A stretch of DNA of 64,000 bases, from positions 496,001-560,000 of the forward strand of contig NZ_JANHGR010000001.1 in the NCBI RefSeq assembly GCF_026616205.1, given 5' to 3'. Source of the DNA: Halolamina litorea. GTDB lineage: Archaea > Halobacteriota > Halobacteria > Halobacteriales > Haloferacaceae. The position numbers and the translations under genes were made by a program. Below the pieces are notes generated by a model. It was not told the origin of the DNA and made no database searches. It saw nothing but the letters and a program-made list of their open reading frames with translations. This document shows, piece by piece, positions 16,047 through 25,326 of this stretch; position 1 is the stretch's first letter; the number at the start of each line of letters is the position of its first letter.

Positions 16047-16298
16047 ATGAGCAGTGACGAAGCACCCGACGGCGAACCGACCGAAGGCACGTCTCCCGAC
16101 GATATCGCCACCGACGACGCCCCGACCGACGACGGCGACGACGAGATGGACGACGGGCAAGCGATGGCGCTGGGAATGGGGGTGGGGATCGCGCTCGGCG
16201 CGGCGATGGGCACGGCGATGGACGACCTCGCGCTCGGAATGGGCGTCGGTATCGCCCTCGGAGCCGCCTTCGGCGCGGCGTTCTCAGCGCAGGAGTGA
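16047..16298 (+). CDS. Small glycine-zipper protein with internal duplication
   Basis: An 83-residue protein: a 37-residue acidic, disordered head followed by a tandem repeat in which LGMGVGIALGAA occurs twice (about residues 42-53 and 63-74), separated by MGTAMDDLA. Each repeat is a glycine/alanine-rich helix resembling a glycine-zipper motif, which in other systems makes membrane-embedded oligomers. Related in style to the preceding 78-residue protein. Located 40 nt before an SLC13/TrkA-C permease. Function unknown. Confidence 0.7.
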   Translation: MSSDEAPDGEPTEGTSPDDIATDDAPTDDGDDEMDDGQAMALGMGVGIALGAAMGTAMDDLALGMGVGIALGAAFGAAFSAQE

Positions 16299-16337
16299 CC
16301 GGGAACCCGCACCCTTTTGCCGGACGGCGGCGACGCC

Positions 16338-18227
16338 GTGTTCGTGGTAGCGATTTCGCCCGGAGTGCTCGTCGTCGGCCTGATCGTGCTGGCGGCGCTG
16401 GTGCTGTTCGCGACCGAGCCGGTGCCCGTCGACATCACCGCGCTGGGGGTGATGGTGACGCTGATGGTCGTCGAACCGATCAGCGCCCGCCTCGCCGACG
16501 CCGGCCTCATCGCCGCGCCGGTGACGATGATCACCGCCGAACAGGGCATCTCCGGCTTCGCGAGCGCGGCGACCATCACGGTGCTCGCGATGTTCATTCT
16601 CAGCGAGGGCGTCCGTCGGACCGGCATCGTCCAGTCGCTGGGTGCGTTCATCGGCCGCGTTACCGGCGACAGCGAGACCAAACAGCTCGGGGCGATCACC
16701 GGGATCGTCTCGCCGGTCTCGGGGTTCATCAACAACACCGCGGCCGTCGCGATCCTCCTCCCGATGGTCATCGACGTGGCCGACCGCGGGGGCACGTCGC
16801 CGTCGAAGCTCCTGCTCCCGCTCTCGTACGCCTCGATGTTCGGTGGCACCCTCACCCTGATCGGCACCTCGACGAACGTCCTCGCAAGCGACGTGGCCGC
16901 GCGGCTGGCGCAGGCCCCGGAGTACGCGAACACCGACCTCCACGAACTCGGGATGTTCGAGTTCACCGGGCTGGGCGTCGTCGTGATGCTCGTCGGCCTC
17001 GCGTACCTGATGACCGTCGGGCGCTGGCTCACCCCCGCCCGCATCGAGCCCAGCGACGACCTGACCGAGGAGTTCGGCATCGGCGACTACCTCACCGAGG
17101 TGACGGTGCGTGAGGACTCCCCGCTCGTCGGCCGGAAGGTCCGTAACGCCCTCGTGGAGGGCGATTTCGACGTTGACCTGCTCCAACTCATCCGCGACGA
17201 CGAGGTGTTCCTCGAACCGCTCGGCCCCAAGCAGATCCAGGCCGGCGACACCTTCACGCTCCGGACCGACCGCGACACGCTGCTCTCCCTGCTGGACGTG
17301 GAGGGCCTCGACCTCCTCGACGTGCCCGTCGACGAGGCCGAACTCGAACAGGCCGAATCGGGACAGAACCTCGTCGAAGTCGTCGTCGCCCCCGGCTCGC
17401 CGCTGGTCGGCGAGTCGATGACCTCGATCAGTTTCCGGCAGCGCTACAACGCGACCGTGCTGGCGCTCCGACGTGGCCGTGAGGTCGTGCGCCGCCGGAT
17501 GGACGAGATCCCGATGAAGGTCGGTGACACCCTGCTGATCCAGGCACCGACCCAGACCATCGAGCGCATCGAGCGCGAACGGGAGTTCATCCTCGCCGGC
17601 GAGGTCGAACAGCACGACTTCCGCGAGGAGAAGACCGGCCTCGCCATCGGTATCGTCGCCGCCGTCGTCGCCTTAGCGGGGCTGGGGATCCTCCCCATCG
17701 TCGTCTCGGCGCTCGCCGGGTCGCTCGCGATGGTCGTCACCGGCTGTCTCAAGCCCAGCGAGATCTACGAGGCCGTCCAGTGGGACGTGATCCTCCTGCT
17801 CGCGGGCGTGATCCCGCTGGGCATCGCCATCGAGCGCACCGGCGCCGCCTCGCTGCTCGCGGAGGGCGTCGTCGCCTCGTCGGCGATGCTCCCGACCCTG
17901 GGTGTGCTCGCGGTGTTCTACCTGCTCACCGCGCTGCTGACCAACGTGATCAGCAACAACGCCAGCGTCGTGTTGATGATCCCCGTCGCCGTCGAGACCG
18001 CACAGGCCGTCGGCGCCAGCGCCACCGCGTTCCTCTTCGCGGTGATGTTCGCGGCCAGTACGGCGTTCATGACGCCCGTGGGCTACCAGACGAACCTCTT
18101 CGTCTACGGCCCCGGGGGGTACCGCTTCACCGACTACATCCGGGTGGGCGGTCCGCTGCAACTGCTCCTGATGGGCGTGACGACGATCGGGATCGCGGTG
18201 ATGTTCGACATGCCACTGCCGGTGTAG
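16338..18227 (+). CDS. SLC13-type permease with central TrkA-C (RCK_C) domains
   Basis: About 629 residues. Two membrane halves of the divalent-anion:Na+ symporter (SLC13/ArsB-like) superfamily flank two soluble TrkA-C domains in the middle (about residues 250-415; EVTVREDSPLVGRKVRN and VVVAPGSPLVGESM begin them). SNN-type motifs occur in both halves, in SGFINNTAAVAILLP and ISNNASVVLMIPVA. Proteins of this build move sulfate, dicarboxylates or other anions; RCK_C domains bind small ligands and, in related proteins, c-di-AMP. The GTG at 16338 is chosen because a T-rich promoter-like patch lies about 25 nt upstream; a TTG at 16317 is the alternative. Confidence 0.87.
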   Translation: MFVVAISPGVLVVGLIVLAALVLFATEPVPVDITALGVMVTLMVVEPISARLADAGLIAAPVTMITAEQGISGFASAATITVLAMFILSEGVRRTGIVQSLGAFIGRVTGDSETKQLGAITGIVSPVSGFINNTAAVAILLPMVIDVADRGGTSPSKLLLPLSYASMFGGTLTLIGTSTNVLASDVAARLAQAPEYANTDLHELGMFEFTGLGVVVMLVGLAYLMTVGRWLTPARIEPSDDLTEEFGIGDYLTEVTVREDSPLVGRKVRNALVEGDFDVDLLQLIRDDEVFLEPLGPKQIQAGDTFTLRTDRDTLLSLLDVEGLDLLDVPVDEAELEQAESGQNLVEVVVAPGSPLVGESMTSISFRQRYNATVLALRRGREVVRRRMDEIPMKVGDTLLIQAPTQTIERIEREREFILAGEVEQHDFREEKTGLAIGIVAAVVALAGLGILPIVVSALAGSLAMVVTGCLKPSEIYEAVQWDVILLLAGVIPLGIAIERTGAASLLAEGVVASSAMLPTLGVLAVFYLLTALLTNVISNNASVVLMIPVAVETAQAVGASATAFLFAVMFAASTAFMTPVGYQTNLFVYGPGGYRFTDYIRVGGPLQLLLMGVTTIGIAVMFDMPLPV

Positions 18228-18268
18228 CCCGAAACCCTTTACCGGCACAGTCGCGGAGGGAGAGGTGC

Positions 18269-18341
18269 GGGACCGTGGGTTAGTCTGGTATACTTCGGGC
18301 CTTGGGTGCCCGTGACCCCGGTTCGAATCCGGGCGGTCCCA
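18269..18341 (+). tRNA. tRNA-Pro (anticodon UGG)
   Basis: The acceptor stem GGGACCG (18269-18275) pairs with CGGTCCC (18334-18340), with discriminator A at 18341. The anticodon stem CGGGC/GCCCG closes the loop CTTGGGT (anticodon TGG, proline). The T loop is TTCGAAT. CCA is not encoded. A five-T run follows at 18343-18347 as a terminator. Confidence 0.96.
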
Positions 18342-18381
18342 CTTTTTGCCGAGATCCAACGGCGCCTGAGCGGCGGCCGTC

Positions 18382-19521
18382 TCAGACGACGAACCGCTCG
18401 CGGTCGAACCTCGTGAGGCTCTCGGCGCCGTCGGCGGTCACGTGGACCATGTCCTCGACGCGGAGGTAGTACTCGCCGTCGTTCCAGAGCTTCGGTTCGA
18501 GACAGAACACCATCCCCTCCTCCAGTTCGTCGTCGTTATCCGGGCGGAGCCACGGGCTCTCGTGGACCTCGACGCCGATCTGGTGGCCGACGATACCGGT
18601 CTCGTGTCTGTTCCGCAGGTACTCGCCGTAGCCCTCGCGGTCACAGACCTGCTCGACGTAGGGGAAGAGGTCGTCCACGGTCTGTACCTCGTCGCCGATG
18701 GCGTCGATGGTCTCGACGACGGCCGTCATGAGCGCCTCGTAGGCCGACGCGATGTGCTCCGGTGGCTCGCCGAAGTAGACGCTCCGGCCCCAGTCGCTGC
18801 AGTAGCCGTTGTGGACGAACCCCACGTCGAAGGCGATGCTCGTGCCCGACTCCAACGGCTCGTCGGGGTCGTAGTTGAACACCTCGCCGCTGGGCTCGAC
18901 GCCGGTGTGACAGAACCCCGCCGTGCTTGAGAAGCTCACGTCGCTCGCACCCGCCATCCGGCCGCGGTGTTCGATCTCCAAGCCCACCTCGCGCATCGTG
19001 TCGCCGGCCTCGACGTTCTCGACCACGTCGGCCATGATCCGGTCGGTGAGTTCGGCGGCCTCGCGAAGCGCTTCGATCTCCTCGGGCGTCTTGATGGCCC
19101 GCATCGGCCCGACCAACCCCTCGGCGGAGACGAGGTCCGCGTCGGGACACGCCTCGGTGAGCGCGAGCGTGACCGAGCCCTCGGTGTAGTCGCCGACGGC
19201 GACGGTATCGCGGGCGTCGGCGACGTCGTCGATGACCGCTGCGACGGCCGACCCGGGGTCGTCGAACAGCCCCATCCCGCGGACCGCACAGGGCAGGTCC
19301 GACTCCTCGCCGGCGAACGGCCCGGCGAGGAGCACCGGTTCGCCCTCCGCCGGGAGGAACAGCGAGGTCACCCGCGCCCCGAGGTCGGCGTAGCGCCGCC
19401 AGTCGATGCTTGATCCGGTCAGGTACTGCAGGTCGGGACCGGCGCCGAAGACGGCGAAGTCGATGCCCGCGTCCGCGAGTTCGTCCTGTACGGCCGCCTG
19501 TCGGCCTCGATAGTCCATCAT
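18382..19521 (-). CDS. M24 family Xaa-Pro peptidase
   Basis: A cytosolic dimetal aminopeptidase of the creatinase/prolidase fold, about 379 residues. The N-terminal creatinase-like domain is followed by the pita-bread catalytic domain. Metal ligands are visible: Asp in IAFDVGFVHNGYCSDWG, His in GHQIGVEVHE, Glu in VFCLEPKLW and Glu in LRVEDMVHV. It should cleave the N-terminal residue from peptides with proline second. Start codons at 19533, 19521 and 19518 are all in frame; 19521 is a compromise. tRNA-Pro lies just upstream on the other strand. Confidence 0.88.
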   Translation of the reverse strand: MMDYRGRQAAVQDELADAGIDFAVFGAGPDLQYLTGSSIDWRRYADLGARVTSLFLPAEGEPVLLAGPFAGEESDLPCAVRGMGLFDDPGSAVAAVIDDVADARDTVAVGDYTEGSVTLALTEACPDADLVSAEGLVGPMRAIKTPEEIEALREAAELTDRIMADVVENVEAGDTMREVGLEIEHRGRMAGASDVSFSSTAGFCHTGVEPSGEVFNYDPDEPLESGTSIAFDVGFVHNGYCSDWGRSVYFGEPPEHIASAYEALMTAVVETIDAIGDEVQTVDDLFPYVEQVCDREGYGEYLRNRHETGIVGHQIGVEVHESPWLRPDNDDELEEGMVFCLEPKLWNDGEYYLRVEDMVHVTADGAESLTRFDRERFVV

Positions 19522-19597
19522 CGAGCCAACCATTCGATGACGCCCGTAAATAGGTTTCGCGGGTGTCGGCCCCCGAACGCTTGCTCCGTGTCGCGGC

Positions 19598-20281
19598 TCA
19601 GCGCTCTGCCAGCGACCGAACCACGAGCTGCAGAACGTGGACGAACACCCCGGCGACGGCGACGTACAGCCCGACCGACTGCATCGCCGGCCGCCCGCGG
19701 CTCTCCCGGATCTCCCACATCTCGTAGCCCAGTCGCAGCAGGAAGCCGACGAAGATCAGGGCGAAGCCGGCGACGCTCACGATCGGCACGAACGTCCCCA
19801 CGAGGATCGCCCCCAGCCCCCCGAGGAAGGCGTAGGTCGCCCAGCGGCCGTAGTGGTCGAACTGCGTGTCCGAGCGCAGGTAGACGTACGTCCCGATCAG
19901 CGCCGTCATGGCGACGACGATGGCGCCGGTAACCGCCAGTGCGGTGACCCGGACACCCTCCGAGAGGAACGAGAGGACGCCGCCGCCGAAGGCGCCGAAG
20001 GCCAGTTCGAGGACGACGACGCCCGCGAGCGCCATCCCCATCGAGTCGTTCTCGAAGCCGCGCTGGGCGATCATCTGGCCGCCGGTGATGAGCGCGCCGT
20101 AGAGCAGCGCGCCGACGATCCCGACCGAGAAGACGATGCGATTGATCCGTGCCAGCGGCGTCGCCGCCATCACGTACATGACGAGGACGTTCAGCGCCAT
20201 CAGCCCCGTCGCGCCGCCGACGACGCCCCACTCCCGCGTCGAGAGGAGGAACCCCCGTTCGGTGGTCGTCTCGTAGCTCAT
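19598..20281 (-). CDS. Bax inhibitor-1-like seven-helix membrane protein
   Basis: A 227-residue protein with seven predicted hydrophobic helices and short loops, starting MSYETTTERGFLLSTREWG. Length, helix number and the acidic/aromatic ends fit the Bax inhibitor-1/YccA (UPF0005) family, whose bacterial members behave as pH-sensitive calcium leak channels. The conserved paired aspartates of the last helices are not clearly visible, so the assignment is moderate. It could be another small multi-span family. Monocistronic, upstream of the M24 gene in the same direction with a 76-nt gap. Confidence 0.6.
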   Translation of the reverse strand: MSYETTTERGFLLSTREWGVVGGATGLMALNVLVMYVMAATPLARINRIVFSVGIVGALLYGALITGGQMIAQRGFENDSMGMALAGVVVLELAFGAFGGGVLSFLSEGVRVTALAVTGAIVVAMTALIGTYVYLRSDTQFDHYGRWATYAFLGGLGAILVGTFVPIVSVAGFALIFVGFLLRLGYEMWEIRESRGRPAMQSVGLYVAVAGVFVHVLQLVVRSLAER

Positions 20282-20480
20282 GGGGCGGCGTTGGCCCAGC
20301 GCACCGAAAAGCGTTGTCGCCGATGTGTCCCCGTTCTCACGTCGTCCCGGAGCCTCTTGTAGGAGGGCGCGCCAGCCCCGGTATGCCCACCGAGAGCCGA
20401 TGGCCGAAACCGCAAGAAAGCGGCGGCCTCACACCCCAACGGCAACGCTTAACCGTCACCTGTGCCTCCCTCCGCCAAAC

Positions 20481-21902
20481 ATGAGTGCCATCGAGGACGT
20501 CCACGAGGAACTGGACGCCGACGTCTCCGCCGAGGAGTTCGAGGAGATGGTGGCGGAGAAAGTCGAGGAGATGGGTGGCCTCGCGGACGACGAGACGGCG
20601 GCGATGCTCGTGGCCCACGAACTCGAGGACGAGGGCGGGGAGGTCGAGAGCGTCGCCGACATCGAACCCGGCATGGACGACGTGAAGTTCCTCGCCAAAC
20701 TGGTCTCGATCGGCGAGAAGCGCACCTTCGAGCGCGACGGCGACCAGCCAGACGGACAGGTCGTCAACACCGAAGTCGCCGACGAGTCCGGCCGCATCCG
20801 GCTCTCACTCTGGGACGAGATGGCCGAGTCGGCCCTCGAGGAACTGGAGGTCGGCGACGTGCTCCGCATCGCGGGCCGCCCCAAGGAGGGGTACAACGGC
20901 GTCGAAGTGTCGGCGGACAAAGCCGAGATCGACCTCGACGCCGACATCGACGTCTCACTGACCGACACCTACACCGTCGAGGACCTCTCGATGGGGCTCT
21001 CGGACGTGACACTCGTCGGGAAACTACTCGATGTGGACGACGACTACCGCACGTTCGACCGAGACGACGGTTCGGAGGGCCGCGTCGGGAACGTCGCCAT
21101 CGGCGACGAGACCGGCCGGATCCGGGTCACCCTCTGGGACGAGGCGACCGACCTCCTCGACGAACTCGAGGCCGACACCGTCGTCGAAGTCGTCGACGGC
21201 TACGTCCGCGAACGCGACGGGGACCTCGAACTGCACGTCGGCTCCCGTGGCACTATCGAGCCGGTGGACGAGGACGTGGAGTACGTCCCCGACACCGCCG
21301 ACATCGGCTCCGTCGAGATGGGCGACACCGTCGACATCGCCGGCGCGGTGATCGAGACCGACGACAAGCGCACGTTCGACCGCGACGACGGCTCGCAGGG
21401 ACAGGTCCGGAACGTCCGTGTCCGGGACGAAACCGGCGACATCCGGGTCGCGCTCTGGGGCGAGAAGGCCGACCGCGACATCACGCTCGCCGACCGCGTC
21501 GCGTTCACCGACGTGGAGATCCAGGACGGCTGGCAGGACGAACTCGAAGCCTCCGCCGGCTGGCAGTCCACGGTCTCGGTGCTCGACGGCGAGGCCGACA
21601 TCGACGCCGGGGGCGACGACGGCGGCGAGAAGACCCCACCGGCCGCCGATCAGGGCGGGCTCTCCGCGTTCGGCGAGGACGGCGACGGGGCGGACGAACT
21701 CCGCGAAGAGAGCGACGACGCCGGCGCGGGCGAGGAAGTGGAGTTCACCGGCACCGTCGTCCAGTCGGGGAGCCCGGTCGTCCTCGACGCCGGCGGCGAG
21801 ACACGGAGCGTCGAGACGAGCGAGAGCGTCCGCCTCGGCGAGGAGATCACGGTCCGGGGCATCGAACGCGACGGCACCATCGACGCCGAAGAGATCCTCT
21901 GA
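20481..21902 (+). CDS. rpa2: RPA-type single-stranded DNA-binding protein with multiple OB folds
   Basis: A 473-residue replication protein A homologue that coats ssDNA in replication and repair. After an N-terminal acidic helical segment (residues 1-55) there are three OB folds (about 58-155, 165-270, 280-385), each with the same signature: ERTFERDG/YRTFDRDDGS/KRTFDRDDGSQG, then DE(S/T)GRIR-type strands and LWDE/LWGE. A linker rich in Asp and Gly leads to a shorter C-terminal domain starting VEFTGTVVQSG. No zinc finger is seen. The layout matches the stand-alone haloarchaeal RPA2 type rather than the rpa1/rpa3 operon forms; that symbol is by resemblance. The ATG at 20481 begins the conserved part. 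Confidence 0.85.
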   Translation: MSAIEDVHEELDADVSAEEFEEMVAEKVEEMGGLADDETAAMLVAHELEDEGGEVESVADIEPGMDDVKFLAKLVSIGEKRTFERDGDQPDGQVVNTEVADESGRIRLSLWDEMAESALEELEVGDVLRIAGRPKEGYNGVEVSADKAEIDLDADIDVSLTDTYTVEDLSMGLSDVTLVGKLLDVDDDYRTFDRDDGSEGRVGNVAIGDETGRIRVTLWDEATDLLDELEADTVVEVVDGYVRERDGDLELHVGSRGTIEPVDEDVEYVPDTADIGSVEMGDTVDIAGAVIETDDKRTFDRDDGSQGQVRNVRVRDETGDIRVALWGEKADRDITLADRVAFTDVEIQDGWQDELEASAGWQSTVSVLDGEADIDAGGDDGGEKTPPAADQGGLSAFGEDGDGADELREESDDAGAGEEVEFTGTVVQSGSPVVLDAGGETRSVETSESVRLGEEITVRGIERDGTIDAEEIL

Positions 21903-21968
21903 GCGGGGAACTCGGCCCCCCGATTCGGAGGAACACACTTAGGTTTCGCCCACCACTCTCGCTGATCG

Positions 21969-23864
21969 ATGGATCGCTCCGCGTTTCTCGACTCCCTCCA
22001 CCGGGCCGACGACACGGTCCGGACCGTCCTCGCGATCACCGTACTGGGGCTGCTCGCTCGGCTGCCGCTTCTCGGTCAGCGTGTCGCTCACTTCGACGAA
22101 GGCCGCGTCGCCTACTGGGCGCTGAACTACCTCGAGACCGGCGAGATCAGCTATCGCTACATCGTCCACGGGCCGCTGGTCCAGTACGTCGACGCGTGGG
22201 TGTTCGCCGCCATCGGGACGAACGACCTCTCGATGCGCCTGTTCGTCGCGGTCGTCGGCGCCCTCCTCCCCCTGACCGCGCTGCTGTTCCGGGGACGACT
22301 GCGCGACGCCGAGACCGTCATCGTCGCCGGCGTGCTCGCGTTCAACCCGATTCTGCTCTACTACTCCCGCTTTTTCCGCAGCACGATCCTCGTCGCGGCG
22401 TTCATGTTCGCCGCGTTCGGCTTCGGCCTGCGGGCGCTCGACGACGCCCGGCCACGGCTGCTCTACCCCGCGTTCCTCTTCGGCGCGCTCGGGTTCGCCT
22501 CGAAGGAGAACGCCGTTGTCTACCTCATGTGTTGGATCGGTGCCGGCGCGCTGTTGCTCGACTTCTCGCTGATGAGTCCCCGGAGCGCTGATTCCGGACT
22601 GGCGGCCGTCGCCGGGCGACTCCGCCCCTACGTCGACGCCCTCGCCGCCCCCAACCGCTCGACGGACGCGCTGCTGTGGCTCGGCGTCTCGGGACTCTCG
22701 ACTGCCGTGGTGGGGTACGCGGCCGTCGTCGGCTGGGGGGCCATCGCCCTCGCCGCCGCGCTGATCCTGCTGGTCGCGCTGACCGTGCTCGTCGACGTGG
22801 TCCACCCCGACGGCGACGCACTCGAGTGGGGCGGGGCGCTGCTCGGCGCGCTCGGACTCTTCTTCGCCGTCTCGCTGTTCTTCTACGCGCCCCGGGCTCC
22901 CGGCCCGGCCGTGGGGCTCTGGGACGCCGTCCTGAACCCGCTCCGTTTCCCCGCCCTCCTCGACGCGACGTGGGGCGACGTTCGGCCGGGCCTCGAGTAC
23001 TGGTTCGGCGGCAGCGTCGAACCGAAGTGCGGCGAGGAGACGATCATCGGCGGCTACGTCTGCTTCCTGACGGACACCCTCGGCGTGCTGGCGAACTACG
23101 CCATCGTCGTCGTCCCCTTCGCCGTCCTCGGGTTCGTCGTCGCCCGCTACGGCGGCGACGGGCCGCGGCCGCTGGTCATGTTCGCGGGCTACTGGGGGTT
23201 CGTCAGCATCCTCGGCTACCCGCTGGCGACGGACATCCGCGCGGGCTGGATCATGGTCAACGCGGTCGTCCCGCTTTCGATCCCCGCCGCCGTCGCGCTG
23301 GCGATGGTCGCCCGCTGGGGCTGGCAGTCCTTCGCCGAGGAGGACCGCGTCGGGACCGTCCTGACCACCGCGCTCGTACTGCTGGTACTCGGCGCCGTCT
23401 TCGTGCCCGCCGTCTCGGCCTCGTACGTTGAGCCCACCAGCGACGACAACGAACTCGTCCAGTACGCCCAGCCCCAACAGGAGTTCCGCGAGACGTTCGA
23501 CGACATCGGCGCCATCGCGCCGACCCACGAGGGGACCGACCTGTTGGTCTACGGCGACGAACTCGTCGCCGAATCCGGCGGCGGCATGGCTCCACAGTGT
23601 CTCAGACTCGCCCGGGCACTCCCGATCCACTGGTACGTCGCCGCCGACGACGTGGAGGCCGAGTGCGCCTACGACCAGTCGGCGCTCGAAGAGCAGGTCG
23701 CGGCGGACTCCCCGGCGGTCGTGATCGCACACGTCAGCAAGGACGGCGCGCTCACGGCCACACTCGACGGTGACTACGAGCGACGCCAGCACCACCTCCG
23801 GACGATGGGTCGGGAGGTCGTGATCTTCGTCGACGAGGACGCCCTCGCGGAGGCGAACGAATGA
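21969..23864 (+). CDS. Agl23-like GT-C glycosyltransferase (flippase activity-associated, TIGR03663 type)
   Basis: A 631-residue polytopic membrane protein with about twelve hydrophobic helices. The first extracytoplasmic loop contains HFDEGRVAYW, where the acidic pair is the usual catalytic signature of GT-C enzymes such as PMT and ArnT. It matches the archaeal protein family TIGR03663, linked in haloarchaea to lipid-carrier flipping in N-glycosylation (Agl23). The C-terminal 170 residues form a soluble extracytoplasmic domain. The downstream DUF309-type gene overlaps it by four bases. The glycan role is inferred from family only; no other agl gene is nearby. Confidence 0.8.
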   Translation: MDRSAFLDSLHRADDTVRTVLAITVLGLLARLPLLGQRVAHFDEGRVAYWALNYLETGEISYRYIVHGPLVQYVDAWVFAAIGTNDLSMRLFVAVVGALLPLTALLFRGRLRDAETVIVAGVLAFNPILLYYSRFFRSTILVAAFMFAAFGFGLRALDDARPRLLYPAFLFGALGFASKENAVVYLMCWIGAGALLLDFSLMSPRSADSGLAAVAGRLRPYVDALAAPNRSTDALLWLGVSGLSTAVVGYAAVVGWGAIALAAALILLVALTVLVDVVHPDGDALEWGGALLGALGLFFAVSLFFYAPRAPGPAVGLWDAVLNPLRFPALLDATWGDVRPGLEYWFGGSVEPKCGEETIIGGYVCFLTDTLGVLANYAIVVVPFAVLGFVVARYGGDGPRPLVMFAGYWGFVSILGYPLATDIRAGWIMVNAVVPLSIPAAVALAMVARWGWQSFAEEDRVGTVLTTALVLLVLGAVFVPAVSASYVEPTSDDNELVQYAQPQQEFRETFDDIGAIAPTHEGTDLLVYGDELVAESGGGMAPQCLRLARALPIHWYVAADDVEAECAYDQSALEEQVAADSPAVVIAHVSKDGALTATLDGDYERRQHHLRTMGREVVIFVDEDALAEANE

Positions 23865-24508
23865 CCGACCACTCCGCCGAGCCGACGACGGACGACGCCG
23901 TCCGCGCCGGTGTCGCCGCCCACAACGTCGGCGAGTACGACCTCGCTCGCGGCATCTGGGCAGGCGAGACGCCGCTGGCCGCCGCCGACGACCAGCCCCC
24001 CCTCCGGTCGGGGCTCGCGGCGTTCGCAACGGCAGTGTTCGACGGCCGACGCGGGAACTGGGACGCCGCACTCGCGGCGGCCGAGGAAGCGCGCTCGGCG
24101 CTTGCCGACGCCGGGTCCGGGAGCGTCCAGCCTGCCGACGTCGATATCGCCCCGGTTCGCCGCTGGCTGGCGGCGTTCGAGGCGGATCCGGAGTTCGCCG
24201 AGCGCTCGCCGCCGCCCACGCTCATCGTCGACGGCGACCGACCGACGCCCGGTGAACTCCCGCTCTCGGCGGCATCGCTCGTCGCCACCGCCGTCGCGAC
24301 CGGGATCGGCGACGACGCCGAGGTACTGCTCGACGCCGTCCGCTTTGCCGAGGCACACGACCAGCCCGAAACGACGCGCTACGGAACGTTCATCCGGGAC
24401 TACGCGGGCGCCGAGACGGGACAGCGCGGGATCGTCTTCCAGCGACTGTCGGCGCTCGTCGAGCGCGAACGACGCAAGGAAGACGACGTGTCGGGACTGT
24501 TCGGCTAA
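23861..24508 (+). CDS. DUF309-like protein
   Basis: A 215-residue soluble protein overlapping the preceding gene (ATGA). The segment GVAAHNVGEYDLARGIW near residue 20 matches the helical DUF309 signature (N-G-E-Y/F then W); the DUF309 family is helical and of unknown function. The remainder is Ala/Asp-rich and includes an Arg-rich C-terminal helix. Coupled translation with the glycosyltransferase gene suggests a shared transcript, not necessarily a shared function. Its stop overlaps the stop of the convergent MOSC gene by three bases. Confidence 0.65.
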   Translation: MTDHSAEPTTDDAVRAGVAAHNVGEYDLARGIWAGETPLAAADDQPPLRSGLAAFATAVFDGRRGNWDAALAAAEEARSALADAGSGSVQPADVDIAPVRRWLAAFEADPEFAERSPPPTLIVDGDRPTPGELPLSAASLVATAVATGIGDDAEVLLDAVRFAEAHDQPETTRYGTFIRDYAGAETGQRGIVFQRLSALVERERRKEDDVSGLFG

Positions 24509-25326
24509 TCCACGACGGACACGGGATCGCCGACACGGATCGACTGCTCGCGGTACTCCTCGGGGACGTCGGCGATCAGCATCAGCGTGTAGAACTGCTC
24601 GAAGGCGTCACGGTCGGCGAACTCGGGGAACGTCGCCTCCCGCTTTTCGACGAAGCGCTTCCGGAACTCGGGCGTCGGCTCGCCGGTCTCGGGGTCGCGC
24701 TCGGGCACGACACACCGAACACAGGGTGTGACACCCTCGAAGCGAACGTCGCCGGCCTCGAACGCCGGGGCGTCGTCACCGACGAACTGGTCCTCCCAGA
24801 ACGCCGGCACCCCGGATATTTCGACGTTGGCGCGGAGTCGCCGGCGGGCGTTCTCGACACTCATCCCCTCGAACCAGGAGGCGACGGCTTCGAGCGTGGC
24901 CGTGCTGACGACCGAGGGGCCGGCCCCGCGCCGGTCGACGAAGCTCCGATCGGTGTCACGCAGGAGGACGAGGTCCCGGTCGAAGAACGCCGAGAACCAC
25001 GCCGCGGCGGTCTCCCGGTCGGCGTCGAGGTCGAAAGAGTCCCGTTCGCCGTCGGCGGTCTCGACCCTGAGCGTCGCCGTCTCCGGGTCGTACTCGCTGT
25101 CGAGTTCGTGGAAGCGCTCGCTGTGTTTGGCGTTGAACACGCCGTTCGCGTGCGGGCTGCCGTTCTCGATCTCGCCCGGGTCGGCCTCGGCCACGGCCAT
25201 CGCGTCGAACAGCGCGAACTCCCGGTCGCCCGCGAGGACGCCGCTGTCGAGCACTGTCGCGGCGTCCACGTCGGCTCCGGCCAGCCCTTTCACCGGGTAG
25301 AGCCGGATGCCTTCGAGTCGGGCCAT
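24505..25326 (-). CDS. MOSC domain-containing protein
   Basis: A 273-residue protein with an N-terminal MOSC beta-barrel domain (MARLEGIRLYPVKGLAG) and the MOSC core with the conserved cysteine in VTPCVRCVVPERD (about residues 198-210). Related proteins (YcbX, mARC) reduce N-hydroxylated compounds or carry sulfur for the molybdenum cofactor. The ATG at 25326 shares a base with the stop of the upstream azf-type gene (TGATG), so they form a two-gene operon. Whether it uses molybdenum cofactor here is not proven. Confidence 0.85.
   Translation of the reverse strand: MARLEGIRLYPVKGLAGADVDAATVLDSGVLAGDREFALFDAMAVAEADPGEIENGSPHANGVFNAKHSERFHELDSEYDPETATLRVETADGERDSFDLDADRETAAAWFSAFFDRDLVLLRDTDRSFVDRRGAGPSVVSTATLEAVASWFEGMSVENARRRLRANVEISGVPAFWEDQFVGDDAPAFEAGDVRFEGVTPCVRCVVPERDPETGEPTPEFRKRFVEKREATFPEFADRDAFEQFYTLMLIADVPEEYREQSIRVGDPVSVVD

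Noticed and set aside
21939-24071. A 710-residue open frame on the minus strand opposite the Agl23-like gene
   Set aside because: Its translation is Arg/Asp/Glu-rich low complexity with no domain, and the plus strand encodes a clear polytopic membrane enzyme.
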